A stretch of DNA of 44,943 nt from an uncultured Oscillospiraceae bacterium (lineage in GTDB: Bacteria; Bacillota; Clostridia; Oscillospirales; Oscillospiraceae): the NCBI GenBank assembly GCA_904420145.1, contig CAJFUI010000036.1, positions 1 through 44,943 on the forward strand, given 5' to 3'. The notes beneath the pieces are model-generated. The model saw only the letters and a list, made by a program, of their open reading frames with translations, had not been told where the DNA came from and made no database searches. A program made the translations under genes and the position numbers. Below are positions 19,399 to 28,122 of this stretch, in pieces (within the stretch, counting starts at the first letter, position 1; every line of letters begins with the position of its first letter).

Positions 19399-20414
19399 GC
19401 CGCCTCCCTTCCCTTCTCGTCGTACAGATGGCAGGCCACCATGTGGCCGCCGCCTAAATCCTTGGTCTCGGGCAGGATCTCGGCACACTTGGCGGTGGCA
19501 TGCTTGCAGCGGTTGCAGAAAGCGCAGCCCTTGGGCAGGTCCAACACGGTGGGCATCTCCTTATCGGGGATCTCATAGCTCTCGATGCTGCTGCCGGTGA
19601 GCTTGGGGGCCACAGCCAGCAGAAGCTGGGTATAGGGGTGGGCGGGGCTGTCGAAGATCTGCTCCCTCGTGCCCATCTCCACAATCCGTCCTAAGTACAT
19701 CACCGCCAGCCTGGAGCAGATGTGCCGCACCACCGACAAATCGTGGGCGATAAACAGGTAGGACAGGTGGAACTCATCCTTTAGGTCCATCATCAGATTG
19801 AGGATCTGGGCCTGAATGGACACGTCCAAAGCGGAGACCGGCTCGTCGGCGATGATAAACTGGGGGTTCACCGCCAGAGCCCGGGCGATGCCGATGCGCT
19901 GGCGCTGGCCGCCGGAGAACTGATGGGGATAGCGCACGGCCAGCTCCGGCCGGATCCCCACCCGCTCCAGCAGGGCGTAGGCCTTCTCCTCCGCCTCCTT
20001 ACGGTCCTTAGCTAACTTGTGGAACAAAATGGGTTCCACCACGATGCGCAGCACCGTCATCCGGGGATTTAGGGAGGCGTAGGGGTCCTGAAAGATCATC
20101 TGCATCTGCTTGTGCAGGGCGTGGCGCTCCCCCCGGTCCATGGCGGTCATGTCCTGCCCGTCAAAGTACATCTTGCCGGAGGTGGGCTTGTTGAGGCCGA
20201 TAATAGTCCGGGCGGTGGTGGATTTGCCGCAGCCGCTCTCCCCCACAAGGCCGAAGGCCTCCCCCTTCTCCACAGAGAAGGAGACGCCGTTGACCGCCTG
20301 GACCACCCGGCCCCGGACCACCAGCCGGCCCTTCTCCATGTGAATCTTATCCAGCAGGCCCTTGTCCAGCTTGAACTGCTGCACCAGGTTTTCCACCCGC
20401 AAAATCTCGCTCAT
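19392..20414 (-). CDS. Oligopeptide/dipeptide ABC transporter ATP-binding protein (OppF/DppF type)
   Basis: [46 protein letters not shown]-terminal Cys-rich oligo_HPY region. Confidence 0.95.
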   Translation of the reverse strand: MSEILRVENLVQQFKLDKGLLDKIHMEKGRLVVRGRVVQAVNGVSFSVEKGEAFGLVGESGCGKSTTARTIIGLNKPTSGKMYFDGQDMTAMDRGERHALHKQMQMIFQDPYASLNPRMTVLRIVVEPILFHKLAKDRKEAEEKAYALLERVGIRPELAVRYPHQFSGGQRQRIGIARALAVNPQFIIADEPVSALDVSIQAQILNLMMDLKDEFHLSYLFIAHDLSVVRHICSRLAVMYLGRIVEMGTREQIFDSPAHPYTQLLLAVAPKLTGSSIESYEIPDKEMPTVLDLPKGCAFCNRCKHATAKCAEILPETKDLGGGHMVACHLYDEKGREAAV

Positions 20415-21406
20415 TGTTCCTCCTCCTTCCCGGCGCCGCTATACAGATGGCAGGCCACCCGGCGGCCCTCCGACACGGTGACGGTCTCCGGCTCCACCTC
20501 CATGCACACGCCCATGCACTTGGCGCAGCGGGGGGCGAACTTGCAGCCCTTGGGCAGGTCGAACATATTGGGGACCATGCCGGGGATCACCTCCAGCCGC
20601 TCGTCATCTCTCGTCTCCCCGTTGCCGGGGATGGAGGCCAGCAGCCCCTGGGTGTAGGGATGGAGAGGCCGGTCGATCAGCGAGCGGGTGGGCCCGGACT
20701 CCACAATGTGGCCGCAGTACATCACGTTGACCCGGTCGGTGATCTCGCTGACCACCGCAAGGTCGTGGGTAATGAGCATCAGGGCGCAGCCCTTCTCGTT
20801 GACCAGACGCTTCATCAGCTGCAGCACTTGGGCTTGAATGGTTACATCCAGAGCCGTAGTGGGCTCGTCGGCGATGATCAGCTTCGGGGCGCTGGCTAAG
20901 GCAATGGCGATAACCACCCGCTGGCGCATGCCGCCGGAAAACTGGTGGGGATAGCACTTAAGCCGCTCCTCGGCATTGGGGATGCCCACCTCCCGGAGCA
21001 GCTCCACACAGCGGCTGTGCCGCTGGGCGCGGCTGAGCTGGGGCTGGTGGAGGCGGAGCATCTCGTCCATCTGGTGCTCGATGGTGTAGACTGGATTGAG
21101 GGAGGTCATGGGGTCCTGAAAGATCATGGTGATGTCGCCGCCACGGATCTTGTTCATCTCCTTCTCGCTCTTGCCCAGCAGGTCCTGTCCGTCAAATTCG
21201 ATCTTATCGGCTTGGATTTTGCCCGGTGGGTCGATGAGCTTGATCAGGGAAAAGCCGGTGACGCTCTTGCCGCAGCCGCTCTCCCCCACCACGCCCAGCA
21301 CCTCGCCCTCCTCCATGGAGAAGCTGATGTGGTCTACCGCTTTGACTACGCCCTTGAAGGTGTGGAAGTAGGTAGCTAAGTTTTCCACCTCAAGAATATT
21401 GGCCAT
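20411..21406 (-). CDS. Oligopeptide/dipeptide ABC transporter ATP-binding protein (OppD/DppD type)
   Basis: [45 protein letters not shown]. Confidence 0.95.
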   Translation of the reverse strand: MANILEVENLATYFHTFKGVVKAVDHISFSMEEGEVLGVVGESGCGKSVTGFSLIKLIDPPGKIQADKIEFDGQDLLGKSEKEMNKIRGGDITMIFQDPMTSLNPVYTIEHQMDEMLRLHQPQLSRAQRHSRCVELLREVGIPNAEERLKCYPHQFSGGMRQRVVIAIALASAPKLIIADEPTTALDVTIQAQVLQLMKRLVNEKGCALMLITHDLAVVSEITDRVNVMYCGHIVESGPTRSLIDRPLHPYTQGLLASIPGNGETRDDERLEVIPGMVPNMFDLPKGCKFAPRCAKCMGVCMEVEPETVTVSEGRRVACHLYSGAGKEEEQ

Positions 21407-21418
21407 TTCTCTCCCCCC

Positions 21419-22315
21419 TTACTTCAGCTTGGGATTGAGCTCGTCCCGCAGGAAGTCGCCCAGCATATTGATCGCGAACACAATAAACACGATATACAGC
21501 CCCGGGAAAATGGAGACCCACCACCGGCCGCTGCTGAGGACCTTGTAGCCGTCGCTGCAGAGCATGCCGAGAGAGGGCTCCGTCACGGGAACGCCCATGC
21601 CAAGGAAGCTCAGCGTGGCCTCCAGCAGAATGAAGGTGCCCACCTGCATGGTGGCCAGGACGATGATGGAGGTCATCACATTGGGCAGAATGTACTGCAC
21701 AATGATCCGCCAGTTGGGCAGGCCGATTACCCGCGCCGCATCCACGTACTCCATCTTGCGGATTTTCAGCGTCTCGCCCCGGACGGTGCGGGCAAACTTT
21801 ACCCAGCCCACCAGCATCAGGGCGATAAGCACATTGCCCACGCCCCGTCCCAGAATGCTCATAAGGAACATGGCGATGAGGATGCTGGGGAAGGAGAGCT
21901 GGATGTCGGCGATGCGCATGATGATGCTGTCCGCCTTGCCGCCGTAGTAGCCCGCCAGCACGCCAAGGAAGATGCCCAGGGCGCTGCACAGCACCACGCC
22001 CACAACGCCGATATACAGGGAGGTGCGGCTGCCGTAGACCACGGCGCTGAAAATATCCCGCCCCTGCTGATCCGTACCCAAAATAAACTGGGGGTCGGCT
22101 CCCTCGCTGCCAATAGGAGGCAGGTAGGCGTTGCTCAGGTCCAGAGAGGACAGGTCAAAGGGGTTCTGAGGGGTGATGTAGGGTCCCACCAGCGCCAAAA
22201 AGGCGATCAGTATAATCAGAATTGTGGAGATAATGGCGGAGGGGGAGTGGGTGTAGTTGTAGTAGAACTGGGAGCTTCTCAGACGGCCCCTGTTCTTCTG
22301 ACCAGATTTCGTCAT
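21419..22315 (-). CDS. ABC transporter permease (OppC/DppC type)
   Basis: ILGTDQQGRDIFSAVVYGSRTSL and DAARVIGLPNWRIIVQYILPNV motifs. Confidence 0.94.
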   Translation of the reverse strand: MTKSGQKNRGRLRSSQFYYNYTHSPSAIISTILIILIAFLALVGPYITPQNPFDLSSLDLSNAYLPPIGSEGADPQFILGTDQQGRDIFSAVVYGSRTSLYIGVVGVVLCSALGIFLGVLAGYYGGKADSIIMRIADIQLSFPSILIAMFLMSILGRGVGNVLIALMLVGWVKFARTVRGETLKIRKMEYVDAARVIGLPNWRIIVQYILPNVMTSIIVLATMQVGTFILLEATLSFLGMGVPVTEPSLGMLCSDGYKVLSSGRWWVSIFPGLYIVFIVFAINMLGDFLRDELNPKLK

Positions 22316-22331
22316 GGCAAAGCTCCTTTCT

Positions 22332-23315
22332 CTATTCCTCGCCGCCCAAGCTGACCCGGGGGTCAATGACGGTATAGAGTACATCCACAATGAAGTTGAT
22401 AAGGATGAACATACCGGAGACCATCAGCAGATAGGCGGAAATAATGGGTCGGTCGTTTTGGGAAATGGCGTCGAGGGCCATCTTGCCCATGCCGGGCCAG
22501 GCAAAGATGGTCTCGGTAATGGTGGTAAAGGCGATCAGGTCCCCCAGCTGCAGTCCCAAAATGGTGATCACGGGGATCAGGGTGTTCTTCAGCGCGTGGC
22601 CGAAGAGAACCTTCCGGGTGGCTACGCCCTTGGCCCGGGCAAACTTCACATAGTCCTGACGCATCTGCTCCTGGGTGCCGGCGCGGGTCAGGCGGATAAT
22701 GGAGGCGATGTTGCCCAGCGCCAAGGTGATGGAGGGCAGGATGATGTGGTGCCAGCCGTCAAGGGTGGCGAGGCTGGTCTCAATGCCGAGGATCGTCCCC
22801 ACCGCGCCCCGGCCGGAGACCGGCGTCACCCGGAGGCCCAGGCTGAAAACATAGATCAGGATCATGCCCACCCAGAAGGAGGGTAGGGACACCCCGAAGA
22901 TGGACAGCGTCATGGTGGCCTTGCTGGTCAGCCGCTTGGGATAGGCGCCGGCAAACACCCCAAGGGGAATGCCGATGAGGATGGTAAGGATCATGGTCAC
23001 CAGCACCAGCTCCATTGTGGCGGGCATCTTCTCCAAAATGACGCTCAAGGCCGACTGGTGGTAGAAATAGGAGTTGCCGAAATCGCCGTGGAGCACATTT
23101 TTTAGGAAGATGCCGTACTGTATGTACAGCGGTCGGTCCAGTCCCAGCTCCTTCATCGCCTCGGCCACCTGCTCATCGGTGGCGGTCTCCGGCAGCAGCA
23201 GGTAGACGGGGTTGCTGATCTTGTAGGACATCAGGAACACCAAAATGGTCACCACGATCATCACAATGATCATCTGGAAAAACCGCTGGAGTATGGTTTT
23301 TACCACATAGGTCAC
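22332..23315 (-). CDS. ABC transporter permease (OppB/DppB type)
   Basis: LGLDRPLYIQYGIFL, DYVKFARAKGVATRKVLFGHALKNTLIPVITILG, ETIFAWPGMGKM; GTG start. Confidence 0.94.
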   Translation of the reverse strand: MTYVVKTILQRFFQMIIVMIVVTILVFLMSYKISNPVYLLLPETATDEQVAEAMKELGLDRPLYIQYGIFLKNVLHGDFGNSYFYHQSALSVILEKMPATMELVLVTMILTILIGIPLGVFAGAYPKRLTSKATMTLSIFGVSLPSFWVGMILIYVFSLGLRVTPVSGRGAVGTILGIETSLATLDGWHHIILPSITLALGNIASIIRLTRAGTQEQMRQDYVKFARAKGVATRKVLFGHALKNTLIPVITILGLQLGDLIAFTTITETIFAWPGMGKMALDAISQNDRPIISAYLLMVSGMFILINFIVDVLYTVIDPRVSLGGEE

Positions 23316-23391
23316 CTCTCTCTTTCAGAAATAGGGCCGGAAGGTCCCGGCAAAGAGCCCCCTCCTTTTTACAGGGAGCCAAGGGGCACGC

Positions 23392-23799
23392 TCAGCGGCC
23401 GGGATAGAAGATCTTGCGGGTCTCCGGCGCCAAGAACTCCTCCACCTCAAACTTATACCCCTCAGGCCCGATAAACATCATGGACTTGATCTGAAGGGAC
23501 TCGCTGTAGTGGGGCGGGCAGTCAAAGGTAATGCCCAGCGCCTCCAAGCGGCGGTGCATCTCATCGAAGTTGTCCACCGCCAAACTGGTCAGCACCCCGT
23601 CCCGGGTAGTGGCCCTGCAGGCCCCCCGGCTGCGGTCCACCGCGCCGATGTAGGAGGTGGCGGCGGTCTGATAGATCTTGGACCAGCCCTGGTCGCATAC
23701 TAAGGGCAGGCCGAGGGTATCGGCAAAAAAGGCGCAGGCGGCGTCCAGATCGTCAAAATACAAAAACTCAATCTGGCCATGCACATTTAAAGCACCCAT
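23392..23799 (-). CDS. VOC (glyoxalase/dioxygenase) family protein
   Basis: LYFDDLDAACAFFADTLGLPL and FIGPEGYKFEVEEF. Confidence 0.82.
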   Translation of the reverse strand: MGALNVHGQIEFLYFDDLDAACAFFADTLGLPLVCDQGWSKIYQTAATSYIGAVDRSRGACRATTRDGVLTSLAVDNFDEMHRRLEALGITFDCPPHYSESLQIKSMMFIGPEGYKFEVEEFLAPETRKIFYPGR

Positions 23800-23860
23800 G
23801 GAAAAGACCTCCTCATATGTTCAGAATAGGCCGGAGATAATCCCCGGAAATAAAGAAAGG

Positions 23861-23893
23861 GGAGAGCCGGCGCGCCAGCGGGCGCCGGCTCTC
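23861..23893. repeat. Hairpin copy U1 of a duplicated intergenic unit
   Basis: ggagagccggcgc-gccagcg-gcgccggctctcc; paralogous to 24081-24114. Confidence 0.75.
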
Positions 23894-24080
23894 CAGATAT
23901 TGTCAAAAAAGCGGCTGGCCGCTTTTTTGAGCAGTCCCCGCCCGCTGCAGCGCAGCCGCTATGCGGCAGCGTTTGCATGCCGAGCAATGTTTTCAACCAC
24001 GCGCATGCCGCGGTTGAAAACAAATTTTACATGTTCGGGAATGTGCGGCGCAAGGCCTGCAGATCTCGCCGGTAAACGGA

Positions 24081-24114
24081 GGGGAGCCGGCGCTCCAGCG
24101 GGCGCCGGCTCCCC
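24081..24114. repeat. Hairpin copy U2 of a duplicated intergenic unit
   Basis: ggggagccggcgc-tccagcgg-gcgccggctcccc; compensatory change relative to U1. Confidence 0.75.
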
Positions 24115-24124
24115 AGCCGTCAGC

Positions 24125-24562
24125 TTAAAATTCCTCCCGCTCTGTATTCTCCGCAATCATCCGGTCGATGGCCTCATCGGAGTAGGACAGCAGCTTGCCG
24201 AACTCCCACGCGATCTCCCGGCGGGCGGCGGGGGTGTACGCCCCGTCGGCCACCAATTTCGCCTTGCGCTCCTTCAGCGCAAAGTAGGCGTCGCGGTAGC
24301 GCTCGTCCTTATAGAAGAGGATGTTGAACTTATCCTTATTCATGGAGTAGGGAAACAGGTCGGTGAGAAATCCGCCGTTCTCCTCGCAGCACTGAGTGTC
24401 ATGGTCCTCGCAGATCTTCTTGGCGAAGGCCATATGCTCATCCCGGAGAGCCCGGTCAGAGGTGGGATGCCCCAAGGCAACATTCTTGCAGCCGCAGGCG
24501 ATCATCTCGTTGAAGCAGGACATGGCGCCTACCACCTTGGAAAATTCATCAATGGTCCGCAT
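24125..24562 (-). CDS. Uncharacterised protein embedded in the peptide ABC transporter operon
   Basis: 145 aa, collinear with SBP and permease genes; no family recognised. Confidence 0.75.
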   Translation of the reverse strand: MRTIDEFSKVVGAMSCFNEMIACGCKNVALGHPTSDRALRDEHMAFAKKICEDHDTQCCEENGGFLTDLFPYSMNKDKFNILFYKDERYRDAYFALKERKAKLVADGAYTPAARREIAWEFGKLLSYSDEAIDRMIAENTEREEF

Positions 24563-24625
24563 GACAAGATTCCTTTCACGATGGCCTTCCGGTCACCAAA
24601 TTTTGTTTGTCAGATTCTTTCTCTG

Positions 24626-26287
24626 TTACGCAGGGAAGGAGAAGTTCCAAGCGTAGATCATCTGGTCGCTCCGGGGGGTGTAGTTGACCCGGGTATTGGT
24701 GGCGTACACATCATTGGTGAAGTAGGTGGTGTACATGGCCACGTCATCGTAGGCGATCTGCCAGACCTCCTGCATAATAGCATCCCGCTCGTCATAATCG
24801 GTGGTAGCCATGGCCTTGTCGATCAGGTCGTTGACCTCGGGGTTGTTGTAGTAGCCCCGGTTGGCGCCGCCGTAGTTCTCCTTCACACGGCCTTCCAGCG
24901 TCGTACCGTAGAGCAGATCCCGGGCCAGCAGTACGCTCTCACCGCTGAGCTCAGACCAGCCGGCCTGATAGAAGTGGGTGTAGTCCGTCTCGTCGTGGAT
25001 GCGGACATAGTTGAAGAACACCGAGCGGGACATGGCGTTGACGTTGCACTTGATGCCCACCCGGTCTAAGTACCCGGCGATGGCGGTAGCAGTGGCTGCG
25101 TCGTTGATATAGCGGTCGTTAGAGCAGTCGAGAGTGATCTCAAAGCGGTAGCCGTCGCTCTGCCGGGGATAACCCGCAGCGTCCAGCAGCTCCTCAGCCT
25201 GATCGGGGTCATAGGGATACATCTCAATATTGGGGTTGTACCCGTTAAATCCCTCCGGCACGCAGGTGGGGGCAACGGTAGCATATCCGTTCATCACCTG
25301 CTCAATCAGTTCGTCAACATTAATGGACATGACGATCGCCAAGCGCACATCCCGCAGGCGCAGCGGGTTGGAGCCATCGGGGCTCTTAAGGGGCATGGCG
25401 GCATCCTTGGAGGGGTCCTCCTCAGTCATGGCCATCTGGTAGAACATAACGCCAATGCTGGGCTCAGACACCACGTGCAGATAGTCCTTGCTCTCCAGCG
25501 TCTCCACATCGGTGACAGGCACATTGGCAATCATATCCACTTCCTCGCCGATGAGGCTGGCGGTACGGGTGCCGTCGTTGGGGATGGAGCGGAATACCAC
25601 CGTCTCCGCCTCAGGCTTCTCGCCCCAATAGCTCTCATTAAGCGTCAGAGTGGCGTGGTCGTCGCGGACATACTCCGTCAGGACATAGCGGCCGGTGCCC
25701 ACCACGTTGGCGGGATCGTCCAAAGCGGCGTCATCCAAATTCTCCGTGGTCTCCTTATCCAGAATCATGATGTTCTTGATAGAGGCCGGCAGGATGGCAT
25801 CCACTCCGGTGGTGACAAACTTCACGTGGTAGTCGTCCACCTTCTGCACCTCGGCGATGGTGGCGGTGGAGTCCGCCCAGCCCTTGGCCAGCTCCATGCA
25901 GCGCTCAAAGGAGTAGATCACATCATCCGCGGTAAAGGCGCTGCCGTTAGAGAAGGTGACGCCCTCCCGCAGGGTAAAGTCCCAGGTGGCGCCGCCGTCA
26001 GAGGTGCTCCACTCCGTGGCAAGGCTGGGAATCTGGGTGAGATTGTTGTCCACATCCACCAAGGAGTCAAACACGTGGCGCTGAATGGAGTTGGCCACAA
26101 TCTCATTGTACATCCATGGGTTCCAGGTGTTCACATCGCCGGTCATAGCAATGGTGACGGTCCGATCAGACGCAGCATCTCCGCCGCCGCTGCCCTCATC
26201 GCCGCCGCTGCAGCCGCTGAGCGCCAGTCCCAGCACCATACACATGAGCAACAGCACGCTTACAAGACGAGTTTTTCCCTTTTTCAT
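24626..26287 (-). CDS. ABC transporter substrate-binding lipoprotein, family 5 (OppA/DppA type)
   Basis: Lipobox LGLALSGCSGG; WDFTLREGVTFSNGSAFTADDVIYSFER. Confidence 0.95.
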   Translation of the reverse strand: MKKGKTRLVSVLLLMCMVLGLALSGCSGGDEGSGGGDAASDRTVTIAMTGDVNTWNPWMYNEIVANSIQRHVFDSLVDVDNNLTQIPSLATEWSTSDGGATWDFTLREGVTFSNGSAFTADDVIYSFERCMELAKGWADSTATIAEVQKVDDYHVKFVTTGVDAILPASIKNIMILDKETTENLDDAALDDPANVVGTGRYVLTEYVRDDHATLTLNESYWGEKPEAETVVFRSIPNDGTRTASLIGEEVDMIANVPVTDVETLESKDYLHVVSEPSIGVMFYQMAMTEEDPSKDAAMPLKSPDGSNPLRLRDVRLAIVMSINVDELIEQVMNGYATVAPTCVPEGFNGYNPNIEMYPYDPDQAEELLDAAGYPRQSDGYRFEITLDCSNDRYINDAATATAIAGYLDRVGIKCNVNAMSRSVFFNYVRIHDETDYTHFYQAGWSELSGESVLLARDLLYGTTLEGRVKENYGGANRGYYNNPEVNDLIDKAMATTDYDERDAIMQEVWQIAYDDVAMYTTYFTNDVYATNTRVNYTPRSDQMIYAWNFSFPA

Positions 26288-26478
26288 ACCTTTCCTCCCT
26301 TTCATTGTCACACTTCCGTGCTCTTTTTGCTGTAAAAAAACAAACTGTCCACGCTTTCACAGAAAGCCCCCATCTCTTCGTACTATAAAGGAACAGCATG
26401 TCTGCGGCGCTACAGTTTGTTATATAAGTAAAAATATACCAAAAAGATATATGACAGGCAATAATAAAAGGGCGACCA

Positions 26479-26502
26479 AAGTGCACTTTATTATGTGCAC
26501 TT
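26479..26502. promoter_or_regulatory. Candidate operator between divergent genes
   Basis: aagtgcac-tttattat-gtgcactt inverted repeat. Confidence 0.5.
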
Positions 26503-26530
26503 CTTTATTGGAGGCCGCGGCCGCATCCTG

Positions 26531-26560
26531 TTGACAATACTCCAATTCCCGTGATAGGAT
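26531..26560 (+). promoter_or_regulatory. Promoter for the divergent amidohydrolase
   Basis: TTGACA-18 nt-TAGGAT. Confidence 0.5.
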
Positions 26561-26584
26561 GGCGAAAAAGAAGGAGGGATGCAT

Positions 26585-28000
26585 ATGCTGGATCTGCTGC
26601 TGAAAAACGGCGTCATCATCACGGTGGACGCCCGCCACACCATCTATGAGCGGGGGTATGTGGGCATCGAGGGAAACCAAATCGCCTGCTTAGGCCCTAT
26701 GGGGGACACCACCCCCCTGCCTCAGGCCAAGCGGGTGATTGACCTGAAGGGACACCCGGTGCTGCCAGGGCTCATTGACGGTCACGGCCACGCCGGCCAC
26801 TGTCTGACCAAGACCATGGCGGAGCATGTAGGAGGTGATGGCTGGGAGACGCTGGTGGAGAGTATCTACTACCGCTACAGCGACGAGGATTTCTGGTACA
26901 CCGAGGGGACCCTGGCTGCGGCGGAGCGGCTGAAGTTTGGCGTAACCACCGGAGTATCCATGGTAGGCAACACCCCCCGGATCGACCGGCTGTGGCCCAT
27001 CGCCGAGAGCCTGCGGGGCTCGGTGGCCGCCGGCATCCGTCAGTACACGGGCATCGGCGCGGCCAACGGCCCCTGGCCCAAGACCGGCCGCACCTACCGC
27101 GCCGACGGCTCCTATGAGGAGTATGAGGTCACGCCCGGAATGGCCTGGGAGACCACGGAGGAGGCGGTGCGCACCCTCAACGGCGTCCATCCCCGGCAAA
27201 ACTGCATCGTGGCCCCGGGGCGCATGGGCTACCGGATGTGGGAGAGCGTGGAGGACAACATCGCCCACAACCGTGAGATGTTCCGCATCGCCCAGAAGTA
27301 CGGCGTGCCCATCCACACCCACGCCTATGGCGGGGATGTGCAGTTCCTCTACGACCACACCCCCGAGGTTTTGACGCCCCATCTGTCCCTGACCCACTCC
27401 ACCGGCTACAGCGAGGCAGAGTTGGACGTTCTTGCCAAGACCGGGGCCTACGTCTTCCACGGCCCCACCACCCACGCCAACATCAACCGCCGCTGTCCGG
27501 TGATGGAGATGCTGGACAGGGGGATCCACCTGGCCGTCATCACCGACGGCACCTCCCCCGACCGCAGCTTTGACCTGTGGCGGGACATGAAGAACGTGCA
27601 GCTGCTCCAGCGGGCCTACTTCCACGACGGACGGCTGCTGCCCTGCGGCAAGGTGCTGGAGCTGGTGACCATCGAGCCGGCCAGGGCTCTGGGCATCGAC
27701 CACCTTGTGGGCTCTATAGAGGTGGGCAAGCGGGCGGACCTCATCAGCGTCAACACCGATCAGCCCCACCTGGCCCCCTTCGGCATTATGCCGGTGCAGC
27801 GGCTGGTGTACCACGCCATGGGGCAGGATGTGGACCTGGTGATCGTGGACGGGGAGATCATGATGGAGGGCCGCACCCTGACCAAGATCGACGAGCCCTC
27901 TCTGCTGCAGAAGGCAGCGGAGGTGTTCGAGACCACCCTGGAGCGGGCGGGGCGGCCGGAGGTGTTCGACAACCCCCACCTCTACGATCTGCGGCAGTAA
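26585..28000 (+). CDS. Amidohydrolase family protein (ATZ/TRZ-like deaminase/hydrolase)
   Basis: GLIDGHGHAGH, THAYGG, SLTHSTGY, VITDGTSPDRSFD metal-ligand motifs; RBS aaggaggg before ATG 26585. Confidence 0.92.
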   Translation: MLDLLLKNGVIITVDARHTIYERGYVGIEGNQIACLGPMGDTTPLPQAKRVIDLKGHPVLPGLIDGHGHAGHCLTKTMAEHVGGDGWETLVESIYYRYSDEDFWYTEGTLAAAERLKFGVTTGVSMVGNTPRIDRLWPIAESLRGSVAAGIRQYTGIGAANGPWPKTGRTYRADGSYEEYEVTPGMAWETTEEAVRTLNGVHPRQNCIVAPGRMGYRMWESVEDNIAHNREMFRIAQKYGVPIHTHAYGGDVQFLYDHTPEVLTPHLSLTHSTGYSEAELDVLAKTGAYVFHGPTTHANINRRCPVMEMLDRGIHLAVITDGTSPDRSFDLWRDMKNVQLLQRAYFHDGRLLPCGKVLELVTIEPARALGIDHLVGSIEVGKRADLISVNTDQPHLAPFGIMPVQRLVYHAMGQDVDLVIVDGEIMMEGRTLTKIDEPSLLQKAAEVFETTLERAGRPEVFDNPHLYDLRQ

Positions 28001-28008
28001 GACTTTTG

Positions 28009-28043
28009 AGGCAGTGGAGAGGCGATCTCTCCACTGCCTTTTT
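28009..28043 (+). terminator. Rho-independent terminator
   Basis: aggcagtggaga-ggcga-tctccactgcct-ttttc. Confidence 0.85.
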
Positions 28044-28070
28044 CTCTTTCATCCGCATGAAATTTTTCTC

Positions 28071-28102
28071 TTGACTCTCCCCTGCGGCGGAGGGTGTAAG
28101 GT
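28071..28102 (+). promoter_or_regulatory. MerR-type dyad promoter, likely autoregulated
   Basis: TTGACTCTCCCCTGCGGCGGAGGGTGTAAGGT: dyad in an elongated (about 19-20 bp) -35/-10 spacer. Confidence 0.75.
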
Positions 28103-28122
28103 ATCCTCAGGAGGTGGTGCTC

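Noticed and set aside
23787-24156. Two short minus-strand ORFs with similar GEPAPAGAPA segments
   Set aside because: The similarity comes from the duplicated GC-rich hairpin, not from protein-level homology; reported as a DNA repeat instead.
26690-27979. 429-aa minus-strand ORF
   Set aside because: Antisense to a well-supported amidohydrolase; no recognisable domain.
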